Of a stretch of DNA of 64,000 nt, positions 28,639 to 40,800 are shown piece by piece. The number at the start of each line of letters is the position of its first letter. Within the stretch, counting starts at the first letter, position 1. The stretch is taken from positions 62,001-126,000 of the forward strand of contig JAISJW010000022.1 of the NCBI GenBank assembly GCA_031261175.1, read 5' to 3'. The stretch comes from Lactobacillales bacterium (GTDB lineage Bacteria > Bacillota > Bacilli > Lactobacillales > Streptococcaceae). The position numbers and the translations under genes are program-made. The notes beneath the pieces were generated by a model. It saw only the letters and a list, made by a program, of their open reading frames with translations, ran no database searches and was not told the DNA's origin.

Positions 28639-29391
28639 TTATTTCGTTTTAGTTTTTTCGATATTAAGCCTGATATTGTCGCGCTTTGTAGCCCCCGCGA
28701 CCTTCCCAACCTTGATTCTTCCATACCCACGAACGCTCAGCACATCCCCCTCGCTCACCGCGAAATTCGGGTTCGTCATCACTGCGTGATTCACTTTGGC
28801 AAGTGAACCCAAAACCATTTCCTTGGCAAGTGACCGCGATAACTTGTATGCGTTTGCAATTACGTTATCAAGGCGCACACTCGAAACCGTAATCACATCA
28901 GATTTATAGGTATATATTGGATTAATTTTATCACTAAAAGGAATTTTTTTCAATGAAATCTTGACTTTTCCAACGTGATTTAGTGAATTTTTTAGGTATT
29001 CGGCCATTTCAGCGGCGATTAGGACTTGCCAACGCTCACCATCGGTGAAAATATCGCCGAGAATTTCTGGTTTGATCCCCGAGTTCAGGATGGCACCGGT
29101 GATGCTGCGATGATTTATTTCAGCGAACTTGGACGGGTAAACAATTTCCATCAGGGCGACTTTGAAGTCGTCAAATTCAGGCGTCATCTGATAATAAGTA
29201 GGATACAATAAAATCCGCGTATTTTCAAGAATTTGGCCCTCAAGCGAAAATTCAGCGCATTCCAAATCCGGTTCACGCGCTGCTAATTCCTTGATAATAA
29301 AACGTTGACGGGCATTTAAAAAGCCAGTCAACGTGATTGTTTCTCGACCGATTAAATCGAGTAAATATTCTTCATCTTTGCGTAAAATCAA
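28639..29391 (-). CDS. ylmH: YlmH/RqcP-type S4-domain RNA-binding protein
   Basis: 250 residues. The start is TTG at 29391; its first bases overlap the ylmG stop codon (TTGA), and GGAGCGG lies 11 nt upstream. The C-terminal S4 domain ([35 protein letters not shown] ... [10 protein letters not shown]) is the RNA-binding part. In B. subtilis the orthologue RqcP works with RqcH in ribosome quality control, stabilising tRNA on split 50S subunits. Its place between ylmG and divIVA is the standard Bacilli order. Confidence 0.9.
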   Translation of the reverse strand: MILRKDEEYLLDLIGRETITLTGFLNARQRFIIKELAAREPDLECAEFSLEGQILENTRILLYPTYYQMTPEFDDFKVALMEIVYPSKFAEINHRSITGAILNSGIKPEILGDIFTDGERWQVLIAAEMAEYLKNSLNHVGKVKISLKKIPFSDKINPIYTYKSDVITVSSVRLDNVIANAYKLSRSLAKEMVLGSLAKVNHAVMTNPNFAVSEGDVLSVRGYGRIKVGKVAGATKRDNIRLNIEKTKTK

Positions 29392-29651
29392 TTATTAACC
29401 GCTCCTAAAATTACAGCGAGACCAGTTTCAAGGACGATTAAGACGATGAACGCCACAAGTGAGGCGAAATCAAAGCCGGCAAAAGTCATTTTCTTGAACT
29501 TGCTCAAGTAGGGATTTGTTAACTTGGTGATGAAACGACCAAAGAGGTTATCTGATAACTTAGGAAACCAAGACAAGATAACATTGATGATGATCATAAC
29601 CATATAAACTTCGATTATTTTGACAAAGAATCCAATGATGAAAGCCAACAT
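29388..29651 (-). CDS. ylmG: YggT/YlmG family membrane protein
   Basis: 87 residues from the ATG at 29651, chosen because AGAGGTGG lies 9 nt upstream; two GTG codons at 29666 and 29663 would give 92 residues but overlap that site. Two hydrophobic helices (FIIGFFVKIIEVYMVMIIINVILSW, and VAFIVLIVLETGLAVILGAV) flank a conserved F-P-x-L ... N-P-Y-L segment. The family is a small division-cluster membrane protein; its role is poorly known. It overlaps ylmH by 4 nt. Confidence 0.85.
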   Translation of the reverse strand: MLAFIIGFFVKIIEVYMVMIIINVILSWFPKLSDNLFGRFITKLTNPYLSKFKKMTFAGFDFASLVAFIVLIVLETGLAVILGAVNN

Positions 29652-29696
29652 TGTGCGCTTCACCACCTCTCTAAATTACTATAGAATAGTTGTTAA

Positions 29697-30227
29697 TTAG
29701 AAGTCGAATTTAGGTTCGCGAACAGCGCTCGCAGCAGTTTCTCCGTCAACAACAACGTTAGTTGGTGTGCACAAGAAAATTTCGTTTCCGATACGTTGTA
29801 AGTTACCTTCAATTGTATCGATAACACCTGCTAAGTAATCAACAACGCGCAAAGCAGCAACTTCATCCATGTAACGGAAGTTAACGACTGAGCTTTCGCC
29901 TTGACGCAAGTGACGTCCGATTTCTTTACCTTCTGAAACAACGCGTGGTTCAAAAATCATAATTTTTGAATCGCCTGGACGACCAGTCACGATTGATTTT
30001 TTAGGTGCAGCCGTTGCAGCTGGACGTTGAACGTTAGATGCAAATGGCGATGTAGCAGCCGGTGTTGGAGTGCTTGCAGGTAGCGGAATTACGTTGCTAG
30101 GTGCTGGGGCACTTGCCTCCGGTGTTGATGTTGTGATTGGTGCTTGGGGGAAAGTTTGATTAGTCTCGTAAGAGTAATCATCCTCGTCCATACCGAAGAC
30201 ACCTTGAATTTTATCGAAAATTCCCAT
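29697..30227 (-). CDS. sepF: SepF, cell division protein
   Basis: 176 residues from the ATG at 30227 (MGIFDKIQGVFGM), about 8 nt after AAGGGAG; an ATG two codons earlier is too close to that site. The amphipathic N-terminal helix anchors it to membrane. A Pro/Ala/Thr-rich linker (about residues 25-80) leads to the C-terminal domain (KIMIFEPRVVSEGKEIGRHL ... VNFRYMDEVAALRVVDYLAG) that polymerises into rings and binds the FtsZ tail. It follows ylmE directly. Confidence 0.93.
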   Translation of the reverse strand: MGIFDKIQGVFGMDEDDYSYETNQTFPQAPITTSTPEASAPAPSNVIPLPASTPTPAATSPFASNVQRPAATAAPKKSIVTGRPGDSKIMIFEPRVVSEGKEIGRHLRQGESSVVNFRYMDEVAALRVVDYLAGVIDTIEGNLQRIGNEIFLCTPTNVVVDGETAASAVREPKFDF

Positions 30228-30242
30228 TTTCATTTCTCCCTT

Positions 30243-30869
30243 TTAGACAAAGAGTGCAGAGCCGATTCTCACCATTGTCGACCCACACTCCACCGCTTCA
30301 GCAAAATCACGACTCATTCCGGCGCTCAGTTGATTGGCAGTATTGTATATTTTTTTTAGTTTTAAACGTAGTTGTTCAGCCTTCGTGAAAATTTCAATCA
30401 GCTCGTCATGCTCGGCGTCGTAAGGCGCCATCGTCATAATTCCGACAATTTCAACTTTCTCAAGACCTTGCAGTTCACTAGCAAATTGCTCGAGATCTTC
30501 CTCAAAAATCCCGTGCTTGCTATCTTCCCGCGAAATATTCACCTCGATAAAGCATTTCACTTTTTTCGTGGCGCGTTTTTCAATTTCTTGGGCAAGTTTA
30601 ACGCTGTCGAGCGCGTGGAAATAATCGATTGTGTCGATGATTTCACGAACTTTGCGGCGTTGTAAATTCCCAATAAGGTGCCAAGTAATTTCGCGACCTT
30701 CAAACTGCTTTTGACGTTCAAGCATCATATCCACCCGGTTTTCACCGAAGTCGCGGATGCCCGTTTCATAAGCTAACTCGACGTCTTCGTCAGTTTGATA
30801 TTTGGTTACGGCGATAACTTTCGCATCACCCGTAGCCATTTTCGCTAGATTATTTTGTACTTTATTCAT
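30243..30869 (-). CDS. ylmE: YggS/YlmE family PLP-binding protein
   Basis: 208 residues, TIM-barrel fold-type III PLP protein involved in pyridoxal phosphate homeostasis. The PLP lysine is in IAVTKYQTDEDV; GENRVDMM, WHLIGNLQRRKV, IEVNISREDSKHG and SAGMSRDFAEAVECGSTMVRIG are the family segments. It begins 2 nt after the ftsZ stop codon and lacks a clear ribosome site, so it is probably translated by coupling to ftsZ. Confidence 0.93.
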   Translation of the reverse strand: MNKVQNNLAKMATGDAKVIAVTKYQTDEDVELAYETGIRDFGENRVDMMLERQKQFEGREITWHLIGNLQRRKVREIIDTIDYFHALDSVKLAQEIEKRATKKVKCFIEVNISREDSKHGIFEEDLEQFASELQGLEKVEIVGIMTMAPYDAEHDELIEIFTKAEQLRLKLKKIYNTANQLSAGMSRDFAEAVECGSTMVRIGSALFV

Positions 30870-30871
30870 TC

Positions 30872-32116
30872 TTAGTTGCGGTTACGACGAGCGAATGCTG
30901 GAGTGAAATCTTCATCTTCATCATCGTCTTCCACGTGAATTGATTGAGCATCAAATTCTTTTTTGCTGATTGTTTCGAATTCAACATCTTCAACGTTACG
31001 GACTGCTTCATCTTTACGGATATCCCAGTCGCCGAATACGTCTTTAGCTGGTTCAGAATCGATTGAAACTGATTCGAATTTCGGAGCAGCAGTTACGTCA
31101 CGTTCAACCGCAGCGCGTTGGCGTTGGATCGGAGTGCGTTTTTCAATTGCCGTCTTTTGCGTTTCGTCAAAGCCAGTTGCAACCACGGTAACTGTGATTG
31201 TGTCGGCAAGCGCTTCGTTGATTGTGATACCGAAGATGATGTTGACATCGTTTCCAGTAGCTTCTGCAACGATTTCACTCGCTTCTTGCGCTTCAACCAA
31301 TGAAAGGTCGTCGCCACCAGCGATGTTAAGAAGGACGTTTTGCGCACCTTCGATTGTGCCATCTAATAATGGAGAGGCAATTGCCTGACGAGTTGCTTCG
31401 AAGACACGGTCTTCGCCTGTTGCGAAACCGATACCCATTACTGCGCGACCTTGGTCTTGCATAACAGTTTTAACGTCAGCGAAGTCCAAGTTGATGTAGC
31501 CTTCTGAAGTGATCAAATCAGCGACACCTTGGATACCTTGGCGTAACACGTTATCAGATTCGTTAAGCGCTTCTTTGAAAGGTGCGCGTTTGTCGATAAC
31601 TTCCAAGATGCGGTTGTTAGCAACGATAACGATTGTATCGACGAATTGTTCAAGTTCCGCGATACCTGTTGAGGCGTCACGAGAACGTTTAGGACCTTCG
31701 TAGCTGAACGGACGAGTTACAACTCCGACAGTCAAAGCGCCTAATTCACGCGAGATGCGAGCAACGACCGGTGCAGCACCAGTCCCTGTTCCACCACCCA
31801 TACCGGCAGTGATGAAGACCATATCAGCACCATCAAGTGCTTTACGGATATCTTCTTCGCTCTCTTCAGCGGCACGTTCACCAACTTCTGGTGAAGAACC
31901 AGCACCTAAACCACGAGTGTATTTAGGGCCTAATTGGATTTTAGTTTCTGCCTTAGAATTGCCAAGGGCTTGCATATCAGTGTTAGCGGCGATGAACTCA
32001 ACGCCTTGTACACCTTCTTCAATCATGCGGTTAACCGCGTTTCCACCAGCTCCACCGACACCAATGATTTTGATGTTTGCGCCTGTATGGATGTTATTAT
32101 CAATAGAAACAGCCAT
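30872..32116 (-). CDS. ftsZ: FtsZ, tubulin-like division GTPase
   Basis: 414 residues. The tubulin signature [11 protein letters not shown], the synergy-loop residues [11 protein letters not shown] and [13 protein letters not shown] are intact. A disordered linker follows residue 320, ending in the conserved C-terminal peptide ([12 protein letters not shown]) that binds FtsA and SepF. GGAGATAAAAG precedes the ATG. It lies 39 nt after ftsA. Confidence 0.97.
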   Translation of the reverse strand: MAVSIDNNIHTGANIKIIGVGGAGGNAVNRMIEEGVQGVEFIAANTDMQALGNSKAETKIQLGPKYTRGLGAGSSPEVGERAAEESEEDIRKALDGADMVFITAGMGGGTGTGAAPVVARISRELGALTVGVVTRPFSYEGPKRSRDASTGIAELEQFVDTIVIVANNRILEVIDKRAPFKEALNESDNVLRQGIQGVADLITSEGYINLDFADVKTVMQDQGRAVMGIGFATGEDRVFEATRQAIASPLLDGTIEGAQNVLLNIAGGDDLSLVEAQEASEIVAEATGNDVNIIFGITINEALADTITVTVVATGFDETQKTAIEKRTPIQRQRAAVERDVTAAPKFESVSIDSEPAKDVFGDWDIRKDEAVRNVEDVEFETISKKEFDAQSIHVEDDDEDEDFTPAFARRNRN

Positions 32117-32155
32117 TTCTTTTATCTCCTTTAATTTATCGAATTCTCTTCAATC

Positions 32156-33544
32156 TTAATCGAATAACTTGTTAGCCCAGCCTTTTAGCTTAGTGCCAAC
32201 TTTAGATGGTTTAGACTCTTCGTTATCCCCATACTGTTGCGCTGCTTGCGCGTAGTAATTTTGTTGCGTCGCCACGTCAACTGCACCGATGTTTTGCGCT
32301 GGTTGTTGAGGTTGCACTACTTGTTGAACTGGTGCTTGTTGTTGCGCCACTTTACTTGCCGCTTTTACTTGCGTCGACACTCGACCAGTTAGCGCCGCTT
32401 GCGCTAGGTGGTAGATGTCGTTTAGGTTCGCGTAGTAGTCGCTGATCGCGATGACGTTGGCGAACGCTGGGTTGCGGATGCCGATGTGGTTCGGCACGTA
32501 GATTTTAACCGGCACTTCAAATACTTCGCTGGCAAGTTCAACTACGCCAGGGATACTTGCCGCTCCGCCTGTCAAGACGATTCCGCCTGGCAAGCTAAGC
32601 GCTGAGATGCGGCCTAAAACTTCTTTTGATTCTTCGAAGATTTCGACGTAGCGAGCTTCGATGATTTCTGAAAGGTAACGTTCGTCAACGTTGACTGGGT
32701 CAACTTTACCGATTACGTCAACTGGGAAAACTTCCGATTGAGAAGCCATTGCAGAGTAAGCAATCCCGTAATTGATTTTCAAGTTTTCAGCGTTTTGGTT
32801 TGATGCGTTAAGGACAACTGAGATGTCGCGCGTAACGAAATCGCCGCCGGCTTGGTTCACGTGAGCAAACTTGAATTGTTTGTCGTGCATAACCGCGGTC
32901 GTTGTTTGACCTCCACCAAGGTCGATAACAGTCGCGCCGAAATCTTTTTCGCCGTCGTCTAAGATCGCTTCCATCAAGGCAAGTGGAGTAACCACTAATT
33001 CTTGAACGGCAAGTCCGGCACGTTCAACTGCTTTGCGCACGTTGTGGATAATTGTTTGAGGTCCAGTGTAGACAACCCCTTCCATTTCCAAACGAACACC
33101 GCGCATGCCGCGAGGATCTTGAATTCCGTCTAAGCCGTCGATCGTGAAGCTTTGCGGGATGATGTTGATGATTTCGCGTTCAGGTTGGATGTTGCGGACA
33201 AGCGCTGCTGCTGCAACGTTGCGCACATCGTCATCTAAAATTTCTTTTGATTGACTGTGAACCGCGATCATTCCTGTCGCTTTTTCGATTTCGACCATGT
33301 TAGCAGGAAGACCAACAGTTACTGCATTAATTTTAATGCCTGCTTTTTCTTCCGCTTGGGCGACAGCGCGTTTAATTGCCACGACTGTTTTGTCGATGTC
33401 GACGATTAGCCCTTTATTTACACCGCTTGATTTTGCGTTTCCTACTCCGATGATTGTTCCTTGTCCATCAACAAAGTCAGATACGACGACCTTTACTGAT
33501 GAAGTTCCGATGTCCAAACTTACGAACATTCCTGTTTTAGCCAC
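32156..33544 (-). CDS. ftsA: FtsA, actin-like division protein
   Basis: 462 residues. GTG start at 33544 after TTTAGGAGG. ATPase segments are SLDIGTSSVKVVV, VIDLGGGQTTTAV and GIVLTGGAASIPGV. A Gln-rich linker (about residues 395-440) leads to the C-terminal amphipathic helix GTKLKGWANKLFD that tethers FtsZ to membrane. No murG or divIB lies upstream here, and murC is 27 kb away, so the dcw cluster is split in this genome. Confidence 0.96.
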   Translation of the reverse strand: MAKTGMFVSLDIGTSSVKVVVSDFVDGQGTIIGVGNAKSSGVNKGLIVDIDKTVVAIKRAVAQAEEKAGIKINAVTVGLPANMVEIEKATGMIAVHSQSKEILDDDVRNVAAAALVRNIQPEREIINIIPQSFTIDGLDGIQDPRGMRGVRLEMEGVVYTGPQTIIHNVRKAVERAGLAVQELVVTPLALMEAILDDGEKDFGATVIDLGGGQTTTAVMHDKQFKFAHVNQAGGDFVTRDISVVLNASNQNAENLKINYGIAYSAMASQSEVFPVDVIGKVDPVNVDERYLSEIIEARYVEIFEESKEVLGRISALSLPGGIVLTGGAASIPGVVELASEVFEVPVKIYVPNHIGIRNPAFANVIAISDYYANLNDIYHLAQAALTGRVSTQVKAASKVAQQQAPVQQVVQPQQPAQNIGAVDVATQQNYYAQAAQQYGDNEESKPSKVGTKLKGWANKLFD

Positions 33545-33691
33545 TATTTATTTCCTCCTAAAGCTCTTAGATATATTTTAGCTCATGCGCATTTGGAGCG
33601 CAGTGAGGTCAATTTACCATAATAATAGTACATATTCTAACATAAATCGCTACCATAATAAAAGGTGATAGAAGATTTATTAATATTTTAA

Positions 33692-33727
33692 GACATAAAA
33701 AAAGTGCTATTATTTTGCACTTTTTTT
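33692..33727. terminator. Terminator of the yabB-yazA pair
   Basis: AAAAAAAGTGC-tattatttt-GCACTTTTTTT. The last codons of the yazA-like gene form one arm. Flanking A and T runs allow both directions. Confidence 0.75.
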
Positions 33728-33997
33728 CATTATGTTTTCATCGGCGTTTTCTTGGATATAGTTGAATTTTTGGGCTCTCGTTAATTTGTGCTTGAAGTAG
33801 TATTCTTGCTTTAAAGCCTCAGATTTCGTCGGATATTTTCGGGCGAAAATCATCTCGACCGGGCGGCGCGCTTTCGTGTATTTTGCACCTTTTCCCTCGT
33901 TATGGGTTTGAAGCCGATGTTCGAGGTCGGTTGTGAAGCCGCCATAGAGCGTTTCATCGGCGCATTTCAGCACGTAAAAATAAAATTCATCACTCAT
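33710..33997 (-). CDS. yazA: GIY-YIG nuclease-fold protein, YazA/UPF0213 type
   Basis: 95 residues, a single GIY-YIG domain: FYFYVLKCADETLYGGFTTDLEHRL, with a Y-V-L...Y-G-G core, the conserved Arg in EHRLQTH and K-Y-T-K-A-R-R-P-V. Its activity in vivo is unknown; family members are stand-alone nuclease-fold proteins. It overlaps the end of the methyltransferase gene by 8 nt, matching the yabB-yazA order in B. subtilis. Confidence 0.88.
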   Translation of the reverse strand: MSDEFYFYVLKCADETLYGGFTTDLEHRLQTHNEGKGAKYTKARRPVEMIFARKYPTKSEALKQEYYFKHKLTRAQKFNYIQENADENIMKKSAK

Positions 33998-34736
33998 ATC
34001 TTTGATAAAATTTCTCTTTCATTTCTTTGGTGTATTCGCCTTCTTCGTCGTGCATATAAAGCGGTGGCAGGATTTTCAGGCCAGCTGTTTGGCCGTGTTT
34101 GATTCCTTCGATTAGGAGGATGTTCGCATCCTTGTTTTGTTTCGGATAAACGAATTGAATCCGTTTTGGCGCTATGTTGTTGCTTTTCATTTCTTCTAAG
34201 ATTTCGAGCAGACGTTCGGGACGGTGAACCATCGCGAACTTGCCCTTCATTTTCAGAAGATCGGCGGATGTTTTGATGATTTGTTCTAAGGTGAATTTCA
34301 CTTCGTGCCTTGCGATTAGGTGGTGTTCGCTTTCGTTGACCGGTGATTTCTCGTTCACTTTAAAATATGGCGGATTGCACAAGAGCAAGTCTACGCTGTC
34401 TTTTTTTATATACTTCGTCGCATCGTTTCCGTCGATATTCAGGACTTCAAAATTGTCGAATTCATTTAGTTCAATCGACCTTTTCGTCATATCTGCTAGG
34501 CGCGGTTGAATCTCGATTTCGATAAATTTAGCCTTTGTTTCCGGCTGGCGTTCGCGCGCAAAAAGCCCAACCGCGCCCGTCCCCGCGCACAAGTCAACGA
34601 TCGTTCCCCGTTTTGGAATACTCGGAAAATTCGCTAATAATAGTGCGTCGAGCGAAAATGCGAAAACATCTTTACTCTGAATTATTTTGACCCCGTCAAG
34701 CTTAACCTGGTCGATTCTCTCATCTTCTTTCAACAT
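33990..34736 (-). CDS. yabB: tRNA1(Val) A37 N6-methyltransferase-like protein (YabB/TrmN6 family)
   Basis: 248 residues, class I SAM-dependent methyltransferase. The SAM loop is VDLCAGTGAVGLFA, the acidic strand end is FIEIEIQP and the catalytic motif is LLLCNPPYF (N-P-P-Y), used for adenine N6 methylation. The ATG at 34736 is only 6 nt after TATAAT, with no Shine-Dalgarno site, so the mRNA is predicted leaderless. MLKEDERIDQV is the expected family N-terminus, supporting this start. Confidence 0.88.
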   Translation of the reverse strand: MLKEDERIDQVKLDGVKIIQSKDVFAFSLDALLLANFPSIPKRGTIVDLCAGTGAVGLFARERQPETKAKFIEIEIQPRLADMTKRSIELNEFDNFEVLNIDGNDATKYIKKDSVDLLLCNPPYFKVNEKSPVNESEHHLIARHEVKFTLEQIIKTSADLLKMKGKFAMVHRPERLLEILEEMKSNNIAPKRIQFVYPKQNKDANILLIEGIKHGQTAGLKILPPLYMHDEEGEYTKEMKEKFYQRYE

Positions 34737-34751
34737 AAAATCATTATATCA
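34736..34751 (-). promoter_or_regulatory. Extended -10 promoter giving a leaderless yabB mRNA
   Basis: TGATATAAT with TATAAT at 34748-34743, then 6 nt to the ATG, the same spacing as at dusB and the YlbF-family gene. Confidence 0.6.
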
Positions 34752-34798
34752 CAAAAAAGCACGCAAACGACATATAATCGAGAACGTGCTTTCGTCAT

Positions 34799-34867
34799 TG
34801 TTCATTTTAATGCGTTTTTGGGACATTTCAGACCTCGAATTGTCCCAAATCGGCATTAAAATGAACA
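34799..34867. repeat. Long intergenic hairpin with conserved heptaloop, copy D
   Basis: Arms of ~27 nt (TGTTCATTTTAATGCG..., right arm ...GCATTAAAATGAACA) close on TTC-AGACCTC-GAA. The stem is about 90% like copy E at 59628. It lies just after the 3' end of the 9.7-kb surface gene, but no U tract follows it. Confidence 0.85.
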
Positions 34868-34875
34868 TTATAAGT

Positions 34876-37800
34876 TTATTCGCTTATTTTGCGTCTACGA
34901 TACACAAATACCACAAGCAAAGCAGTTGAACCTGCAATTGTGATGAATGCCACCAAATCAGTTCGAACTTCGCCGAAGTTGCCCAAGGCTACAACCTTAG
35001 TCGCTTTCGCATCTGCGCCACCGGTAACCGGTAACGTGCCTTTGGCGTCATTCGTCTTAGGCAAGTCAGCGGCGACAGCGGTTTTCGCGGTCTTCGCCCG
35101 AATTGCGTAAGTCGCAACATCGTCATTGCTTAGATTTGCCACGCTAGCCCTGAATTCGTATTCAGTCTCGCTAGTCAAGCCTTTAACTGCAAGGCTAAAC
35201 GATTTAGCTTCGTCAGCATCAAGATCTTTAAGCGTTTTCCACGATGTGTTGCCAACTTTGCGATATTCAATCACGGCCGACTTGAACAAATCAGCGTCGT
35301 CGAATGCAATCGCACCAGTAAGCGTCAAACTATTATCTGTAACGTCAGCCGTAGCAAGTTCAATACTAGGCGCACTGACCTGTTTGATGATGTTTCCATC
35401 GTTATCCAGCGTCGAAACGTTACCCGCGATATCGGTCGCTGTAATCGTAATCGCACCCCTCATCGCCTTAGTAATCGTCGCTACATACTCGTCGCCATCT
35501 AGAGTCATCGGATACTCGTCGCCATCCGGCGTGCTCAGAACAACAGTGTCCATGCCGCTCAAGTTGTCATTCACTTTAACGCGAACCTCAACTTGTTTGT
35601 CGCTGAAAATCTGTCCGGCACCTAGAATATTGATTGTTTTACTCAATCCAAACGCTCTCAAGAATCCACCTTCTAGCAAGTCGCTCGAAAGTAAATCATC
35701 ATTCGTTTTCGTCAAAGTCATTTCGCCATCAAATTCCGGAGCAGTCCGGTCGACTTTGAAGTTGGCGTTAACCGCCGCACTATTTCGGCCGGTCGTACTA
35801 GTCGCAAAGGTACTAGTGTTGTAAACACCATCTTCCTCAAGCGCCTGCGTTGCAGTGTTCGAATCAAAGTCATACTGCGTACCATTTATCACGATATGTA
35901 CCGAAGCGGTTTCAAAATCTTCGCCCATCTTATCGGCAAGTATCGACACCGCAGGCGTCGAAGTTAAACTGTTAATCCAGCCGTTATGATTAGCTTCCGG
36001 AATTCCTAGCAACACTTCACCCGGTGTTTGGACTAAGTCGTTCACAATGGTTAAATTGTAAGTCTTAGCATTTCCAGTCGGGTCTTTCGGTGTAACCACA
36101 ATTCTAAATTTATTTTCCAGATCGGTTGACGCACCATCTTTAGAAGTGAAATTCAGTGGCAATTGCTCGCCGACCCGGTACTCGTTACCAGCCACGTCTA
36201 AAATCTTCACGCTCGCATTAGAGCTTTGGGCAATTGCCTGAATAACGCCCGAGAAGCTGTTAGTTAAATGCCAAGTGTAATCGGTCGTCGCTGGATCAAA
36301 GGCGGCAATTTCTTGCGCCGAAGCCCCTTCTAATTTAAGCAAAGCCAAATTATTATTTAAATCATCTGCTACACTTGTGAACAATGTAACGCGCAAGTGA
36401 TCCCCCGTTTGCGAGAATTCAACCTGACGTTTCGCTGTTGCTTCGCTTGCAAGATCGACTAAATCGCCATCGGCCGCTAAGTAACGCGTTTCAATTAACG
36501 CGCCGCTAGCGTTATAGAGATCGACTTTGGCATTAAGGTTCGAAGCCTCCGCCATCACCAAGTTTTGCAAGGTAACATCAGCGACCGCATGGCCGTCGAC
36601 GTTCGCAAGGTTGACTTCACTCTCAACGTGCTCAGCATCAATGTTTTTAGCAAGTGATTGAATTGTATAAATTTGAGAGTTGTCTTCCGTGTGCAATTCT
36701 GAAACTGCGGTCTCACCGTCATAAATTTCAGCTTTGACATAAACCGGAATACCACTTTCTGGCACTTCATTCAATTTCAACGTTTCTAGCAGCTCTTTAA
36801 TATTGATATTGACGTTTTGCGTGAATCCGCCCTCGTCGATCAAGTTCAGATCCTCGCCCGTAAGCGTAACCTCTTTAACCGCATACTTGCTTTCTTGGTC
36901 GTAATAGAAACCTAATTTAACCGAAGGATTGGCAAGTTGGCTCAACTTAACCTCACTCGAATTGTAAACGTTAACCGCTAATTCGCGGTGACCATCAGCA
37001 GCTTTCAACTGTTTAACTCGGCTCAAACCTACATTCAAGACAGCAATATTGACTGTGCCGGTAAGATCTTTAGTTTCACCGTTCGCAAACGTCACTTTTA
37101 CATTATAAGCCGGATTAGCAATCGTTGCATCCGCCGGAATGTTGTAATTCAACAAGAATTGCTTAGTTTCGTTCGGTTGAACGCTCGCGGCATTATAAGT
37201 TTTCTTATCTGCACCAACCGTAATTTCAACTTTATCTATCGTCGAAATTCCCGTGTTGGCAAGTGAGAATTCAACTGGCAGTTCAGTACCGCGCACAACT
37301 TCATCAGGATTCGCAACTAAACTACTGATTTCAGCATTAGCCACAAACGTGCTCGTCGCACTGAACAAGCTGCTTTGTCGTTTAGGAACTGCCACCACTC
37401 CATCATCGGTCTCGACAGATGTAGTATCAGCTAAATTTTTAGTTCCCAAAATCACAGTTTGTAGAGTTGTTCCGCCTGCTAAGTAAGCATCGAAAGTATC
37501 AGCCACCGTGCTAGTCGGTAGGATTGCTACCTTATTAACGCCGGTGATTGAAATCAGACCATCTTTTTTCATCACAAATTTAACGCTATTTAAAATTCCC
37601 GCCGTTTCCTCGGATTCATCGCCCGTCGCTTCAAAGCTTGTCCAAGTTAATGCTAAGTCGTTCAAGGTATTGCCTGTCGTCTTAGCGAACTCGAAGTCGT
37701 TCGAAACATCGAACTTCTTACCATCCGCTGCTTGTGAAAGTGTTTCTGGGAAATTATGCGCATCATTTTCGATAATTCCCGCTTTCGAAACTAATTTTAA

Positions 37801-40800
37801 GAGGATATCACTTTCCGCACTTGTTTCTTCAGTTCCATTGATCGAATTGTACCAAGCTGTCAAGAACACTTCTTTTCCATCAACTTTCACCGTTTTAATT
37901 CGCGGCGATTCGTTCAAACCGCTAGCTGTTAACAATTGATTCTTAACAACCGCTTCATTTTTCGTGTCTACAATCATATTGTAAACTGGACGATCAATCT
38001 GAACACCATCCGCTTGGTCTTCATCGGCTTCTTTCACGGTATAGGCAATTCCTAATTTGTCATCCGCTGAAAGTGCGATGTCTAGCCCTGTGATGGTTCC
38101 GTTCGTACCGTTGTAAAGCGGTTTTTGCTCAGACCATTTAGCTGTCGCTTTGTCATAAATCTTGTACACTAGATTATCATTTGTAGATAAACTTCTAACA
38201 TCGCTGACGTCGTCAATGTAGGTGTTACGCCACACGACAACCGCTTTGTTCGCATTGCTCGCAACCACTGGCGCTACGTCTGGAACGCTGTTAACAGTCA
38301 ACTGTGTTGTTGTCCATTTCGCACCGTTCCAAATGCTCGCATTAATTTCAGCGCTCTTCGCTATGGACGCTTGTTCCTCCGCGGTCACTGTTGTACCTTC
38401 ACCTCGATCAGCAATCGACTTGTCAGTAATCGCTACCCAGCTAGCAACAGCTAGAGAATTATTTCCACTAACTTTCAGGTCAGCATCACCATAAGAAGTT
38501 CCCGAGTTTTCGATGTTACCTTGATCGGTATAACTTGCCCCGTTCAATTTAGCGAAACTTGCGCGTGTTTCCGTTACGTCTTCGCTCTCATTATCACTTA
38601 AGTAAACAAATTGTGATCCGTCATCAAGTAATTGAGGATTAGAGAACGGGTAGGCATTCGTTTCGAACGCACTGGCAATTCCGTTCGCAGCTCCTAATCG
38701 CGTCTTCCAAGCACGCGTACCTTCTTCAAGATAGTCTCTGCTTTCAATCGCGGGAATCGCCGCGTACATCTTCATCACCTCAGGATGATCATTGAAATAA
38801 AGTGCCTTCATTTGCGCAGCGGTGGCTTGGGTGGCCGGATAGGATCCGCCGTGCACCTCGCCCCAATAATCTACAATTTTTTTCCAGTTATTAAATGACC
38901 AATCGTGGCTATATTGCTGACTTGCGATGACGTTGGTATAGGAGATGAAGAGGAACTTGAGAACCACTTCCACCCCAAATGCGCCCGACAATCTTATGTG
39001 TTGACCATTTTCGGTTTTTTTCGTTAGGAGCGCACCTGGATCCTGTTCACCTAGATATGATCGCGATAACCAAGCGTTATTTGAAGTCAGTATGACTTTG
39101 CCAAAGACCCCGACTTTTGCCGCTAGGACTGTGTAGTCGAACCCGAAGCCCGCGAACACTTTCGCCCATGCGTTGATGCGCAATTGTGTTAAATAGATAT
39201 TTTGATAATCGTGCTTCTTCGCCTCTTCACTCCACGACTCTTTAATGCCGTTGTATGTGCGTTCTTCATAGATCGATTTAGAGTTGAAATCAACCATTAA
39301 ACCTGCACCGAGACCTACTTCAAAGGTTCCTGGGAATTTATTAACATTCCATTTATATCCCAGCTCCATGCCAAGTTGCATTCCACCTTCAGCAACTCGT
39401 GTTTCCCATTTTCGGGTTCCGACATTATATCTAATTTGCGCCGTAAACATTCCTTGCGCCCGGAAATTCACGATTTTATCGCCGATTGGAGTTTCACTTG
39501 GGGCTGCGTAATTATCTTGCAGCTCTTTCATTTGGTCTTTACCCCAACCCTTAGCTCCACTTTTGATCATCGAAGCTACATCAGTAACCTGTGGCAATAG
39601 TGTCAAATCTCCGTATCCACCATCAATATTAGTCGGTGCCTCTTCCATGAGATTAGCATCGTTCTCGACTTCATCAATCCCTAACGTAATCACTGCTTCA
39701 AACGCTAACGGATCTTGTGTTGCCATAATTTGCATTTGGAAGACGCCGCCATTTAACTCGCCCTTGCTAGATAAACCTTCTAACAGCGCCATGCCGCCCT
39801 TCAAAAGTATGTCTTTGTTGGTCGAGTCATTGTTGTATTGACTACCATTGTTCGAACCCGATAGAGAAGATTTCAACTCTTTGAAGATATCTCTTGAACC
39901 GCCATCTTGATCCAAAACATTTGGTGTATTTAAAGCGTTACTCACGCTAAAACCAGTAGCAAGCGTGTTGTTTAGAGCAGCACCATCTTCGTATAATTTA
40001 TAGATCATAGTATCTTGCGCAAAATCTTCAAGCCAACCATCTAAAGTCGTTTTGTTTAAAGGCTGCGACTGCTCTGTGATGTGGATTGTACTGAACGGGT
40101 ACGTAGTCGTTTTGTAACTTTGACCTTTTAGCGCTTTACCTACCGAGCTATTACTCTCAACTTTAGCATTTTCCGTAAAGCCTGTAGCATCCCACCAAAC
40201 AACAGTTGTATCCACAATCCTATCAGGATGATTTTTATTTACCCCAATTAGCCCTTTATAACCGATTAAATCATACGCTCCTGTTGCGCCAGCATCGTAA
40301 TATTTTTGATCCGCGATATACGTTTTTGCTACTTGCCCAGCATTCGTATTTTCCCTGACGTACTCGATGTGTTCGCCTGTTGTTACTGAGTTTTTAGCAT
40401 TTGTTTTACCGCTCGATTTAGCGATGATTGGGAAATAAGGATAAGTATCGCCATCCTTGAATTGAAGTTCTACGACCGTTTCAATTTCATCAAGCGCCGC
40501 TAGTGGTTCTGCATCGCCGCTGATGGTAAAGTTCGTCGCATCCACGCTAATAGTAAGTTTACCACTTGAATCCGTGGTCATTACACTATCGGTCGGCAAT
40601 TGCGATTTCACGCAATACTCTCCGTTCTTATAGGTACCACCGTTGACAATTACATCCTGATTGGCAAGTGGTCTGCCATCCGGTTTCTTAAGATAATAAA
40701 CCACATTAGCAACGTTTACTAGTGTCACAGTATTCAACGGATACAGGCCAAGACTAACCGTGCTAGCTTCCCCCGATTTCAGGGTTTTCGCCGTTATCGT